This document shows, in pieces, positions 41,376-49,309 of a stretch of DNA of 49,309 bases (position 1 is the first letter of the stretch; each line of letters opens with the position of its first letter). The notes below the pieces were generated by a model that searched no databases, was not told where the DNA came from, and saw only the letters and a list, made by a program, of their open reading frames with translations. Origin of the DNA: an uncultured Leptolinea sp. (GTDB lineage Bacteria > Chloroflexota > Anaerolineae > Anaerolineales > Anaerolineaceae); the NCBI GenBank assembly GCA_903828565.1, contig CAIKMQ010000030.1:1-49309 (forward strand). Reading direction: 5' to 3'. The translations under genes and the position numbers were made by a program.

Positions 41376-42320
41376 ATGCCTAATCTATCGGAGCTATCCA
41401 CAGATTCCCGTTACACCATCAAAACTGTCACCACTCAGACAGGCATCCGCGCTGTCACCATCCGCGCCTGGGAAAACCGCTACAACCTGCTGTCTCCGCT
41501 GCGTTCAAACAACCGCTACCGGTTGTATTCCGACCGGGACGTTGCCACCCTGCGCTGGGTGAAAAGCCAGGTGGACCAGGGAATGGCTATTTCTGCGGTT
41601 GTTCGTGATTTAAACAACATGCTGAATCGCGGCGAGTACCCTGAAGTACTGCCCGCCATTACACCACGCAACCGCAGCTACGTACCGGTTCCACCTGAAA
41701 CCATGGCCAGCCAACTTCACCAGGCTTTGATCGCGAATGATGAAAACGCAGCCGGTGAAGTATTAAAGCAAGCCAGCGCAATGTACGATCTGACCACTGT
41801 CTGCATGGAGGTGATCGGCGGAGCACTGGTGACGATCGGCGAAGCCTGGCACCGCGGTGATATTCGCGGAACGACACAGCATAATGCCAGCCGCCTGCTG
41901 CAGGCTCGCCTGGTGACCCTGCTGCAGGCTTTCCCCAGCCGCCGGGCTGCTCCGCTCATCCTAACTGCCTGCGCACCGGACGAAATGCACGAAAGCGCGC
42001 TGCTGATGCTTTCTGTGCTGCTCAGCCACGATGGCTACCGGGTGGAATACCTGGGCACTGACCTGGCACTGGATGACATTGTGGATTATTCGCGTCAGGA
42101 AAAACCCGCCATGGTCTGCATGAGCGCCACCACCGAAGAGAGCGCATTAGCCCTGGCACGAATGAACGAAAAACTGGCCAAAATAAAGCCGCGCGTCTTG
42201 TTCGGTTATGGCGGACTGATCTTTAACTTGAAACCGGCATTACGCGACAAAGTCCCTGGCGAGTACCTCGGTGATAGCATCATCGCCGGGGCTGCACGTG
42301 TCAACCAGCTGTTGGGGTAA
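41376..42320 (+). CDS. MerR-type regulator with cobalamin-binding domain (CarH/LitR-like)
   Basis: 314 aa. Residues 12-80 are a MerR winged helix (YTIKTVTTQTGIRAVTIRAWE). Residues about 110-190 form the four-helix cap of B12 proteins and 193-314 a B12-binding Rossmann domain. In CarH photoreceptors the cap motif is W-x9-EH; here it is Trp158-x9-Gln168-His169. The lower-ligand motif E-x-H-x-x-G appears as E203-M-H205-E-S-A. Most cofactor contacts thus seem conserved, with two substitutions. Such proteins repress DNA as tetramers in the dark and dissociate in light. Start: ATG without a ribosome site; TTG at 41361 is an alternative. The MA peptidase gene follows after 33 bp. Confidence 0.88.
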   Translation: MPNLSELSTDSRYTIKTVTTQTGIRAVTIRAWENRYNLLSPLRSNNRYRLYSDRDVATLRWVKSQVDQGMAISAVVRDLNNMLNRGEYPEVLPAITPRNRSYVPVPPETMASQLHQALIANDENAAGEVLKQASAMYDLTTVCMEVIGGALVTIGEAWHRGDIRGTTQHNASRLLQARLVTLLQAFPSRRAAPLILTACAPDEMHESALLMLSVLLSHDGYRVEYLGTDLALDDIVDYSRQEKPAMVCMSATTEESALALARMNEKLAKIKPRVLFGYGGLIFNLKPALRDKVPGEYLGDSIIAGAARVNQLLG

Positions 42321-42353
42321 TCCACCCGTCAGCACAGTTTAAGGGGAGGTGAT

Positions 42354-43745
42354 ATGCGGTCAACCATACTTCTTTTACTCTTCACACTTTTTTATCCCCA
42401 TCCTGCGGGGACCTTGCTCACCGTGGATGTCCGCCATGATCAGGCTATCATCAACTTTCCTGAGAGCGTCACTTTCTCAGCCGAGTTGACATCTGCCTCT
42501 GTGATTGATAGTGTCAGGCTCATTTACGGCTCCACCCAGGATACTTGCGGCCAGGTGGAAGCGCTCGCTTTCCCTGATTTCACACCTGGCACGAAGGTAA
42601 AGCCAACCTGGACCTGGGAGATGCGCAAGAGTGGTGGTGAACCACCCGGGGCAGACCTGTGGTGGCAGTGGGAAGTAAGCGATGCAGCTGGCCACACCAC
42701 CCGCACACCAAAACAGCACGCACTCTGGCTGGATACCAGCCATAACTGGAAGGTCACTGAAGAAGGTAAGGTGCGCATCCACACCTATGCCGGCGGGAGC
42801 GATTTTGCTGCCACCCTGCGAACGGCTGGTGTGTCTGCGCTGAACCGGCTGGCTAAAGATACCGGCATCACACCAGCTGACCCAATAGACCTCTACATCT
42901 ACGCCTCTCTGACAGACATGCGCGATGCTGTCCTTTACGAACCCGGTTGGACCGGAGGTATTGCTTTCCCTGAAAACAATATCGTGATCATCGGTATCGA
43001 TAGCGACAGCCTGGAATGGGGAAAACGTACTGTGGCGCACGAGCTGACGCATGTGCTGGTGGGAGACTTCACATTCTCCTGTTTGGGTGATATACCCACC
43101 TGGCTGGTGGAAGGGCTAGCCATGTATGGCGAAGGCGGGCTCGATTCCATGGAGCAGGAGGCTTTCGACCAGAACGTCAGCCAGGATACCCTGCTGACAT
43201 TCCAGGTGCTTTCAGGAGGCTTTTCAGAGGATCCGGATAAAGCTGACCTTTCATACAGCCAAAGCTACAAAATGGTGGAATACCTGATCTCACAATTTGG
43301 AAAGCAAAAACTGCTGGACCTGCTAGTTGCCTTACGTTCCGGTGGAGAATTGAATGCATCCTTCCTGTCTGTATATGATATGGACCTGCAAGGATTCGAG
43401 AGCCGCTTCCGATCCCAATTGGGGTTACCCGCGGGCGATGCAGGAGTTCAATCAGCCACAAGTACCCCAACTGTTGTACCTACCATCCAACCCGTGTCCG
43501 GTTTCCAACCGGCTGCCACCCTCGTCCCTTCCGAATACAACACTGCTGCCGATAACCGCCAACCGGGGGCAATTACGCCTACGCCAGCTCAGGCGGGATG
43601 GCTGTCCTCCCCTGAATTGAAGACTGCGCTGGGTATCGCAGCAACCTGTGCCTGCGCCAGCTTCATGATCGTGATCATACTCGTCCTGATATTCATGCGC
43701 AAGAAACGCAAGAATACCAGTGTTGGACAGGGAGGTGCACAATGA
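42354..43745 (+). CDS. Membrane-anchored MA-type zinc peptidase (gluzincin-like)
   Basis: 463 aa. A signal peptide (1-20) is followed by a beta-sandwich-like region (about 22-130) and a peptidase_MA domain. The zinc motif is HELTH (His229, Glu230, His233) and the third ligand is probably Glu253 in WLVEGLAMYGEGG. After a Thr/Pro-rich stretch (about 365-420) a C-terminal helix (about 425-447) with a KKRKK stop anchors it. It is therefore an ectoprotease. GGGGAGGTGAT gives a strong ribosome site. Its stop overlaps the ATG of the binding-protein gene, so the two are made together. Confidence 0.87.
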   Translation: MRSTILLLLFTLFYPHPAGTLLTVDVRHDQAIINFPESVTFSAELTSASVIDSVRLIYGSTQDTCGQVEALAFPDFTPGTKVKPTWTWEMRKSGGEPPGADLWWQWEVSDAAGHTTRTPKQHALWLDTSHNWKVTEEGKVRIHTYAGGSDFAATLRTAGVSALNRLAKDTGITPADPIDLYIYASLTDMRDAVLYEPGWTGGIAFPENNIVIIGIDSDSLEWGKRTVAHELTHVLVGDFTFSCLGDIPTWLVEGLAMYGEGGLDSMEQEAFDQNVSQDTLLTFQVLSGGFSEDPDKADLSYSQSYKMVEYLISQFGKQKLLDLLVALRSGGELNASFLSVYDMDLQGFESRFRSQLGLPAGDAGVQSATSTPTVVPTIQPVSGFQPAATLVPSEYNTAADNRQPGAITPTPAQAGWLSSPELKTALGIAATCACASFMIVIILVLIFMRKKRKNTSVGQGGAQ

Positions 43746-45865
43746 AAAAGCTGCTGACGATCTCAATTCCGCTAGCCCTGGCACTGGCACTGCTCTTCAG
43801 CACACCGTCTGTTCAAAACGGAGCAGCAGCCACACAGGCACCTACGTCTTATCCACCTTTTCCGACGGCGACTGCTTACGCACCGGAAACTCCATCCAGT
43901 GATAGTTTCGTCGACGAGATCTCCGGATTCAGCATCACGACCCCGGCACGAGTCACCGCCACGGTTACGGAAGGCAGCGGAAACTTGCAGGAATATGAAT
44001 TCGGCAATACCGAATTATTTGGCTTCCTCTTTACCGTCCCCGTCAACCCCGCCGGATTGGAGGCCAGTGGTAAAGATGCACGCGATGGACAGATCATCGG
44101 GCTGGAAGATATAAAATATCTGGCCGATGAGCAGATCACCACCCGCAGCGGCTTACCTGCCTGGTACAGCCGTTTTACCGGGTATGTTACAGATTACGAT
44201 TACACCATCGAAGTACGTGCTTATACTTTCATCGTCAATCAACAGGGGATCTGCCTGATGATCTATTCGCTGCCGGAAAATTTTTCGGGGTGGGAGAATA
44301 TCATCACGCAAATGCTTGACTCAGTTGAAACCTCCACCCCGCAGGTACTCGGTTTTCCGCGCAGCCAGGTACTGATCCTGGAGGGGGGTGAGAGCCAGAA
44401 CCCGCGTGAGAATGACCCGGCTACGACCCACTCTGCCGGGGATACGCTGGTGTTCAACGGCCTGGTGACCTTCGGCCCCAACGGCAGCCTGGCACCTGAC
44501 CTGGCGGATGATTGGGAGTTGAGCGCTGACGGGCTGGTATATACCTTCCATCTCCGCCCAACCGCATCCTTCCATAACGGCCGCCCGCTGACTGCCGCGG
44601 ATATAGTCTATTCCTGGGAACGTGCAGCGGACCCTGCGCTTAATTCGGATACGGTGTTGACTTATCTGGGTGACATCGTGGGCGTGAAAGAGATGCATGC
44701 AGGTGAGGCGGCGCACATTAGCGGGTTGGAACAAGTGGATGAACATACACTGCGTGTGACCATCGATGCCCCCAAAGCTTACTTCCTGCAGAAGCTTACC
44801 TATCCAACCGCCTTCGTGGTAGACCGTGAGAATATTGCTCAGGGGGAAGATTGGTACCGCACGCCCAATGGCGCAGGTCCATACCGCCTGGTACGCTGGG
44901 AACCGATGGTAAAGCAGGTTTATCAACGCTATGCAGGGTATACCGGCTGGATGCCGGCCATCCCCAACATTGTGGTGACCCTGTATACCGGCGAAGGCAT
45001 CCGGCTTTATGAATCCGGTTCGATCGATCTGACCGGCATTGGCAGTTACAATCTTGGCCGGGTGACAGACCCTGCTGACCCTCTGAACGCGGAATTACAT
45101 GCAAGTGTTTCTCTATGCACCTATTACATCCAGTTTGACACGACACGCCCCCCGTTCGATGATCCACTGGTTAGAAAAGCCTTCAGCCTGGCCATTGACC
45201 GGCAGAAGTTGGTGGAAGTGGTCATGCGAAATGCTGCTCTGTCTGCGAAGGGGATTTATCCACCTGCCATTCCCGGCTACAGCCTGTCCCTGCAGGGGCA
45301 GCAGTACGACCCCGAGGCGGCAAAAGAGATGTTGGCCTCTTCCAGTTACGGCTCAGCGAAGAAGCTGCCACCGATCATCTATACTGACAGCGGATACGGT
45401 AGCGCGGCGAACGCGGATGCTGCCGCCATGCTGCAGATGTGGCAGCAGAACCTGGGAGTAACGGTGACCGTCCAGAATATGGACCCGGAAATTGCCACGG
45501 ATGAGATCAGTGCCGGACATCACGGCCAGCTGGTGAGCGGCGGCTGGTGTGCCGACTACCCCGACCCCGAGAATTTTACAGATGTCCTTTTTCACTCGGA
45601 TGCAGGGATGAACTACGGCGGATACAGCAACCCCGAATTCGACAGGTTGGTAGAAGCAGCCCGTGTGGAAACCGATGTGACTGCCCGGATGGAGTTGTAC
45701 GCTCAAGCTGAACAATTCCTCGTGGATGATTCCGCTGCCATCTTCCTGATGCACCCATTGGATCTGACACTGGTGAAACCTTATGTGTTGGGTTACGCCA
45801 ATAATCCGCTCAGCACATTCCCACAACTGCGGTACCTGGCTTTAGATCAAACTTATTGGAAATAA
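43742..45865 (+). CDS. Family-5 extracellular solute-binding protein with extra N-terminal domain
   Basis: 707 aa. A Sec signal peptide (about 1-29, no lipobox) precedes a domain of about 150 residues (50-200) that is not part of the binding-protein fold; its opening GFSITTPARVTATV resembles PsbP/DUF1795-like lipoprotein domains in style only. Residues about 210-705 are a peptide/nickel-type binding protein (SBP_bac_5): LADDWELSADGLVYTFHLR, IVYSWERAADP, NGAGPYRL, RKAFSLAIDR and the NPEFDRLVEAAR segment. Coupled to the peptidase gene by ATGA overlap, it could capture the peptides released by it. No permease or ATPase follows; the fused permease at the start of the window is of the matching class. 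Confidence 0.88.
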   Translation: MKKLLTISIPLALALALLFSTPSVQNGAAATQAPTSYPPFPTATAYAPETPSSDSFVDEISGFSITTPARVTATVTEGSGNLQEYEFGNTELFGFLFTVPVNPAGLEASGKDARDGQIIGLEDIKYLADEQITTRSGLPAWYSRFTGYVTDYDYTIEVRAYTFIVNQQGICLMIYSLPENFSGWENIITQMLDSVETSTPQVLGFPRSQVLILEGGESQNPRENDPATTHSAGDTLVFNGLVTFGPNGSLAPDLADDWELSADGLVYTFHLRPTASFHNGRPLTAADIVYSWERAADPALNSDTVLTYLGDIVGVKEMHAGEAAHISGLEQVDEHTLRVTIDAPKAYFLQKLTYPTAFVVDRENIAQGEDWYRTPNGAGPYRLVRWEPMVKQVYQRYAGYTGWMPAIPNIVVTLYTGEGIRLYESGSIDLTGIGSYNLGRVTDPADPLNAELHASVSLCTYYIQFDTTRPPFDDPLVRKAFSLAIDRQKLVEVVMRNAALSAKGIYPPAIPGYSLSLQGQQYDPEAAKEMLASSSYGSAKKLPPIIYTDSGYGSAANADAAAMLQMWQQNLGVTVTVQNMDPEIATDEISAGHHGQLVSGGWCADYPDPENFTDVLFHSDAGMNYGGYSNPEFDRLVEAARVETDVTARMELYAQAEQFLVDDSAAIFLMHPLDLTLVKPYVLGYANNPLSTFPQLRYLALDQTYWK

Positions 45866-45867
45866 GT

Positions 45868-45904
45868 ACAAGCCCCGGAAGTACCGGGGCTTGTTATTCT
45901 TTAC
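45868..45904. terminator. Terminator after the binding-protein gene
   Basis: ACAAGCCCCGG and CCGGGGCTTGT (11 bp, loop AAGTA), followed by TATTCTTTA on the plus side; the minus side has ACTTATTT, so it may also stop the GNAT gene. Confidence 0.85.
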
Positions 45905-45917
45905 TTATCAGGACGTA

Positions 45918-46385
45918 TTAGAGGAGGTATTCAAAGGAGAAATCACCCGGGCGTTCTTCCCAACCCAGGCGCTTGTAGAACTCACGGTGATAGGACTCCC
46001 GCTTGGCGATGTTCACCAGGCGCAGCCGGCAGCAGCCGCGTTCGCGAGCTTCCACCTTGATCGATTCCAACAGCAGCGTACCCACACCATGCCCGCGGTC
46101 AGCTTCCAGGATATACAGCTCAGAGATGAAACCTTCGGGGCCGGGCAGGTAGCCGTACGAGATCCAATGGACACTGGCATAGCCCATCACCCGCTCATCA
46201 TCGCCTTCAGCCACATAGACAGATTGGCATTTTTCATTTTGGGCGGCTTTGACGATCGCTTCGATGCGGACCAGAGTGGCAGCTTCTTTTTCCGCCTTGA
46301 TCGTGTCGAACCAGCCTAGTTCCCGCAGAATGGTCGAAATCCCCGGCACATCCGCGATGGAAGCATTGCGAACCATGATATCCAT
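45918..46385 (-). CDS. GNAT family N-acetyltransferase
   Basis: 155 aa, one GNAT domain. Motif A, which binds acetyl-CoA, is ISELYILEADRGHGVGTLLL (R-G-H-G-V-G) at about 92-111. The ending FYKRLGWEERPGDFSFEY is typical for the family. AGGAGG precedes the chosen ATG at seven bases; an earlier in-frame ATG would place the ribosome site inside the gene. The acceptor substrate (small amine, ribosomal protein or aminoglycoside) cannot be told. Single-gene unit. Confidence 0.9.
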   Translation of the reverse strand: MDIMVRNASIADVPGISTILRELGWFDTIKAEKEAATLVRIEAIVKAAQNEKCQSVYVAEGDDERVMGYASVHWISYGYLPGPEGFISELYILEADRGHGVGTLLLESIKVEARERGCCRLRLVNIAKRESYHREFYKRLGWEERPGDFSFEYLL

Positions 46386-46446
46386 GACTTCCTCCTGCAA
46401 CTTTCTCTCTATAAATTATATATAGATTTAAAGATTCTGCATGCAA

Positions 46447-46474
46447 TTGAAGATGGACAGCGGACTAGTATAAT
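46447..46474 (+). promoter_or_regulatory. Promoter of the DsbA-like gene
   Basis: TTGAAG, 16 bases, TATAAT. Transcription would start near 46481, leaving a leader of about 29 bases with GGAGG. Confidence 0.6.
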
Positions 46475-46509
46475 GAACGTAGAATTCTTTTACTACCATT
46501 GGAGGTTGT

Positions 46510-47340
46510 ATGTCAAAATACGAGAATCATGCGGAACAAAACCGATTTTACCGGGCAGTTCCGTGGATCTTGGGCATTTTGGTTGGAATGCTGCTTAGCA
46601 TCGGATTGATCGCAACCGGTGTCGTCATCGCTCCGCGTGTCAACCAATACATAGCTTCTTCGAATACAACGGATGGGACAGTGGATGCAGCAGTACAAAT
46701 CCCCGGGCAAGCGCCGGCTGTAGTGCAGCCGGCTGCAGCAGTCACAGGGAAAGGCCAGATATCCGAACTGATCTTTCCGTTGATCTTGGAACGTCCGAAC
46801 GAACAAGGCAATACGATGGGGTATGATGATGCTCCCGTACTGGTGGAAGCGATATCCAACTTCCAGTGCATTCACTGCACTACTTTCACCGTGGGAGATG
46901 TTCTGGGTACTGCAGGAAACAAAGTGACAGAGACCGATATCTTTACTGATTATATAGCCACCGGGAAAGTGAAATTCCGCTACATTACTTATTCCTGGTC
47001 TCCTGAAGAGCAATTCGCTCCAGAGGAGGGGGCATACTGCGCCGGTGATCAAAACAAGTTCTTTGAGTATCGCGACATGGTATTTTTGAACAAGGATAAT
47101 GCGAAGATCGGCGGGTTAAATAAGGATAACCTGGTGCTGTTTGCGGAAGCCCTGAACCTGGATATGACCGCATTCAATGACTGTTTCAATTCCCACAAGT
47201 ATTTCTACAAGGTGGATGAAGATATGACCTATGCCAGGAATGCCGGCCTGACCGGAACACCATCCTTTATCGTCAACGGCCAGCTCTTCGCGGGCTCCGG
47301 CCAGTTGATCAGCAGTATCGAAAGTGAGCTTTCGAAGTAA
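46510..47340 (+). CDS. Membrane-anchored DsbA-like thiol oxidoreductase
   Basis: 276 aa. One N-terminal helix (about 17-40) anchors the protein with the rest outside. After a Gly/Ala/Val/Pro linker comes a thioredoxin-like DsbA domain (about 85-276) with active site CIHC (Cys120, Cys123), a helical insert rich in charged residues, and the cis-proline motif TGTPSFIVNG near the C-terminus. It would form or isomerise disulfides in secreted proteins. The neighbouring RCC1 protein is Cys-rich (paired cysteines in each calcium repeat) and may be a client, which is inference. GGAGG precedes the start at four bases. Confidence 0.9.
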   Translation: MSKYENHAEQNRFYRAVPWILGILVGMLLSIGLIATGVVIAPRVNQYIASSNTTDGTVDAAVQIPGQAPAVVQPAAAVTGKGQISELIFPLILERPNEQGNTMGYDDAPVLVEAISNFQCIHCTTFTVGDVLGTAGNKVTETDIFTDYIATGKVKFRYITYSWSPEEQFAPEEGAYCAGDQNKFFEYRDMVFLNKDNAKIGGLNKDNLVLFAEALNLDMTAFNDCFNSHKYFYKVDEDMTYARNAGLTGTPSFIVNGQLFAGSGQLISSIESELSK

Positions 47341-47397
47341 CTCTCTCCCTTTGTCCTCTAGAGGTAGAAACAGGGTAAGATACCTTTCAAGAATAAC

Positions 47398-47434
47398 AGA
47401 AAACTCCCACCCTTTCGGGTGGGAGTTTTCTTAT
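47398..47434. terminator. Strong bidirectional terminator
   Basis: A 15-bp perfect stem (AGAAAACTCCCACCC with GGGTGGGAGTTTTCT) around TTTC. A-rich and T-rich arms supply the U-tract in either direction, so it closes both the DsbA-like gene and the convergent RCC1 gene. Confidence 0.92.
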
Positions 47435-47451
47435 ATGAATGTTCTTTACGA

Positions 47452-49309
47452 TCAGTTACTCGGCATGGTGGGTAGGATCACCAGCACCGGTTTACTACTG
47501 TCGGTGTGGCTGTCGTTACCCAGCTGACCCCAGGTGTTGTCACCCCAGCACATGGCATTGCCATCCGGCAGCAGCGAGCAGCTGTGATGTGCGCCTACAC
47601 CCAGCGCGGTGATCGGATCAAGACCAATCACCTTCACGCCACCGGTGCTGTTTGTGGATTTACCGTTACCCAGCTCACCATTGGAGTTTGCACCCCAGCA
47701 GTAGACTTCCTGGTTCAGGTCGATGGCGCAGGCATTCGCCTGGCCGGTGCCAACAAAGATGGCATCCACGATATCAGCTACTTCCACCGGGGTATTATCC
47801 AGACCCCAGCAGTTCACCTTGCCGTCCAGCCCGGCTGCGCATCCGCCAATCGTGAAGCGGTTGCCGGAGATATTGAGGATATTGCTTAACCCTTCAATAC
47901 CGAAAGACTGCTTATTCTTCCACAGGGATACCAGACCGCCATTCTCACCGACCAGGTCGTTCTGGCCGCCCGAGATCTGGGTTGGCAGTGTGGAGAAGTC
48001 CGCGGCTACAGCTTTCTTCTGGCTGGTGAGAGTGCCGTCATTCAACTGACCGGACATATTCTTTCCCCAGCACCAGATGCTGCCGTCTTCAATGTTCGCA
48101 CAGTTGAAGTGCTCACCGGCAGTGATATCTGTAGCCAGGCCGGGCAATCCCTGAACCTGGACAGGTACATTGCTGTTCATTGTATTGGCATCGCCGAGCT
48201 GGCCGTAGACATTGCTACCCCAGCACCAGATGGTGCCATCGATCTTCAAAGCACAGTTGTGGTTGGCGCCAACGCTCAGGCGAAGGACGCTATCCAATCC
48301 CTCTACGAACACGGGGATCGCGCTGTCAATGAAAGTTGCATTCCCTAACTGGCCAGAGGTGTTCAAGCCCCAGCAGATCACCAGTCCATCAGCGGTCGTC
48401 ATGCAGCTGTGGCCAATGCCACTGCCGATCAACGATCCACCGGTTACCGGGATGAGCAGAGGAGCCGCTCCACCACCACCGCCGCCGCCACCACCTTCGC
48501 AGGCATCACCAAGGCCATTGCCGTTGGTATCTGCCTGGTCAGGGTTGTAATCCAGCGGGCAGTTATCCACGCAATCAGCTACGCCGTCAGCATCCACATC
48601 GGTATCGGCTACACCGCATCCACAGACACCTGGATCAACCTTGCCGATGTCAGCCGGGCAAAGGTCATTGCAGTCCGCAGTGCCGTCGTCGTCGCTATCC
48701 GTGTCGGGTACACCACAACCACACACACCCGGATCCGATTTGGCAGGATCGTCGTCGCAGATCTCATTGCAGTCCAGAACTCCATCACCGTCAGTGTCAT
48801 TGTCAGGTATTCCACAACCGCAGACACCAGGGTCAGTCTTGGCAGGGTCGTTGTCGCAGGTTTCATTGCAGTCGGCAACACCGTCACCATCACTGTCCGT
48901 GTCGGCTACACCACAACCGCAGACACCTGGGTCAGTCTTGGCAGGATCGTTGTCGCAGGTTTCATTGCAGTCGGCAACACCGTCACCATCACTGTCCGTG
49001 TCGGCTACACCACAACCGCAGACACCAGGGTCAGTCTTGGCAGGGTCGTTGTCGCAGGTTTCGTTACAGTCTGCTACACCATCCCCATCGCTGTCGGTGT
49101 CGGCCACACCACAACCGCAGACACCAGGGTCAGTCTTGGCAGGGTCGTTGTCGCAGGTTTCGTTACAGTCTGCTACACCATCCCCATCGCTGTCGGTGTC
49201 GGCTACACCACAACCGCAGACACCTGGGTCAGTCTTGGCAGGATCGTTATCGCAGGTTTCGTTACAGTCTGCTACCCCATCGCTGTCGCTGTCGGTGTCG
49301 GCCACACCG
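47452..49309 (-). CDS. Secreted calcium-binding-repeat and RCC1-repeat protein, N-terminus outside window
   Basis: Partial: the frame is open to the window edge, so signal peptide and any earlier domains are missing; 618 or more residues are visible. First comes a series of 33-residue repeats (CNETCDNDPAKTDPGVCGCG plus DTDSDGDGVAD), of thrombospondin type-3 style: the DxDxDGxxD loops bind calcium and the paired Cys probably form disulfides. Five are near identical and at least two more diverge. A nine-glycine linker follows. The C-terminal 350 residues are about seven RCC1-type blades (SxGxxHxCxLxxDGxxxCWGxNxxGQLGN). The stop is 20 bases before the terminator. An extracellular adhesin or surface-binding role is inferred. 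Confidence 0.87.
   Translation of the reverse strand, partial: GVADTDSDSDGVADCNETCDNDPAKTDPGVCGCGVADTDSDGDGVADCNETCDNDPAKTDPGVCGCGVADTDSDGDGVADCNETCDNDPAKTDPGVCGCGVADTDSDGDGVADCNETCDNDPAKTDPGVCGCGVADTDSDGDGVADCNETCDNDPAKTDPGVCGCGIPDNDTDGDGVLDCNEICDDDPAKSDPGVCGCGVPDTDSDDDGTADCNDLCPADIGKVDPGVCGCGVADTDVDADGVADCVDNCPLDYNPDQADTNGNGLGDACEGGGGGGGGGAAPLLIPVTGGSLIGSGIGHSCMTTADGLVICWGLNTSGQLGNATFIDSAIPVFVEGLDSVLRLSVGANHNCALKIDGTIWCWGSNVYGQLGDANTMNSNVPVQVQGLPGLATDITAGEHFNCANIEDGSIWCWGKNMSGQLNDGTLTSQKKAVAADFSTLPTQISGGQNDLVGENGGLVSLWKNKQSFGIEGLSNILNISGNRFTIGGCAAGLDGKVNCWGLDNTPVEVADIVDAIFVGTGQANACAIDLNQEVYCWGANSNGELGNGKSTNSTGGVKVIGLDPITALGVGAHHSCSLLPDGNAMCWGDNTWGQLGNDSHTDSSKPVLVILPTMPSN
48580..49309 (-). 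repeat. 99-bp tandem repeats encoding calcium-binding loops
   Basis: Units recur every 99 bases (for example the GTCAGTCTTGGCAGG block at 48832, 48931, 49030, 49129 and 49228). The outermost copies differ at only a few bases; the copies nearest the glycine linker are diverged. The array continues past the window end. Confidence 0.92.

Overview
The window is 49.3 kb of bacterial chromosome. The gene style points to Chloroflexota, probably class Anaerolineae: a lipoprotein with an NBR1-type Ig-like domain between Thr/Pro/Ser-rich linkers, small membrane proteins with a CCC patch, extracellular proteases anchored by a C-terminal helix, a fused DppB-DppC permease, and strong AGGAGG ribosome sites mixed with genes that look leaderless. 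This assignment is inference; there is no rRNA or other marker gene, and I see no tRNA, CRISPR array, IS element or phage.

Layout. 1-372: a 130-bp tandem repeat containing 23-bp sub-repeats. 373-4186 (+): fused peptide-ABC permease and an aldo/keto reductase. 4205-11313 (-): a five-gene run, in transcription order PPK2 polyphosphate kinase, hybrid histidine kinase, receiver/CpaE-like regulator, RarA and a histidine phosphatase. 11537-14379 (+): tldD-pmbA. 14443-15462 (-): D-2-hydroxyacid dehydrogenase. 15599-18069 (+): photolyase and a UbiA-type prenyltransferase. 18121-20451 (-): CHAD, metallophosphoesterase and HD protein in a tightly coupled operon. 20679-21194 (+): thioredoxin-DUF2892 fusion. 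21247-22869 (-): three small membrane proteins. 23148-24626 (-): BspA-type leucine-rich repeat protein flanked by related hairpins. 24786-28270 (-): thiolase, lipoprotein and GH1 glycosidase. 28413-33130 (+): MarR regulator and a heterodimeric ABC exporter with a very good promoter, a possible operator and a terminator. 33205-37064 (+): two YbhF-like ATPases, a HlyD-type lipoprotein and a P-loop kinase-like protein, with no membrane permease. 37076-37987 (-): Ig-like lipoprotein. 38119-39057 (+): lipA. 39092-41266 (-): subtilase and a hypothetical protein. 41376-45865 (+): MerR/B12 (CarH-like) regulator, membrane-anchored MA-type peptidase and peptide-binding protein. 45918-46385 (-): GNAT. 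46510-47340 (+): membrane-anchored DsbA-like protein. 47452-49309 (-): 3' part of a large secreted calcium-binding-repeat/RCC1 protein that runs off the window.

Themes. Polyphosphate appears twice: PPK2, and the CHAD/HD operon (CHAD domains bind polyphosphate; the HD protein resembles the C-terminal part of Ppx). Light is a possible second theme: a photolyase and a CarH-like B12 regulator, although they are 24 kb apart. Several genes without a Shine-Dalgarno sequence have a -10-like hexamer exactly six bases before the start codon, as expected for leaderless mRNAs. That is the most general structural signal I found. The gene content is mostly housekeeping and accessory. I see no defence island or biosynthetic cluster; the best candidates for undescribed systems are the CHAD-phosphoesterase-HD operon and the permease-less ATPase/HlyD/kinase-like operon.
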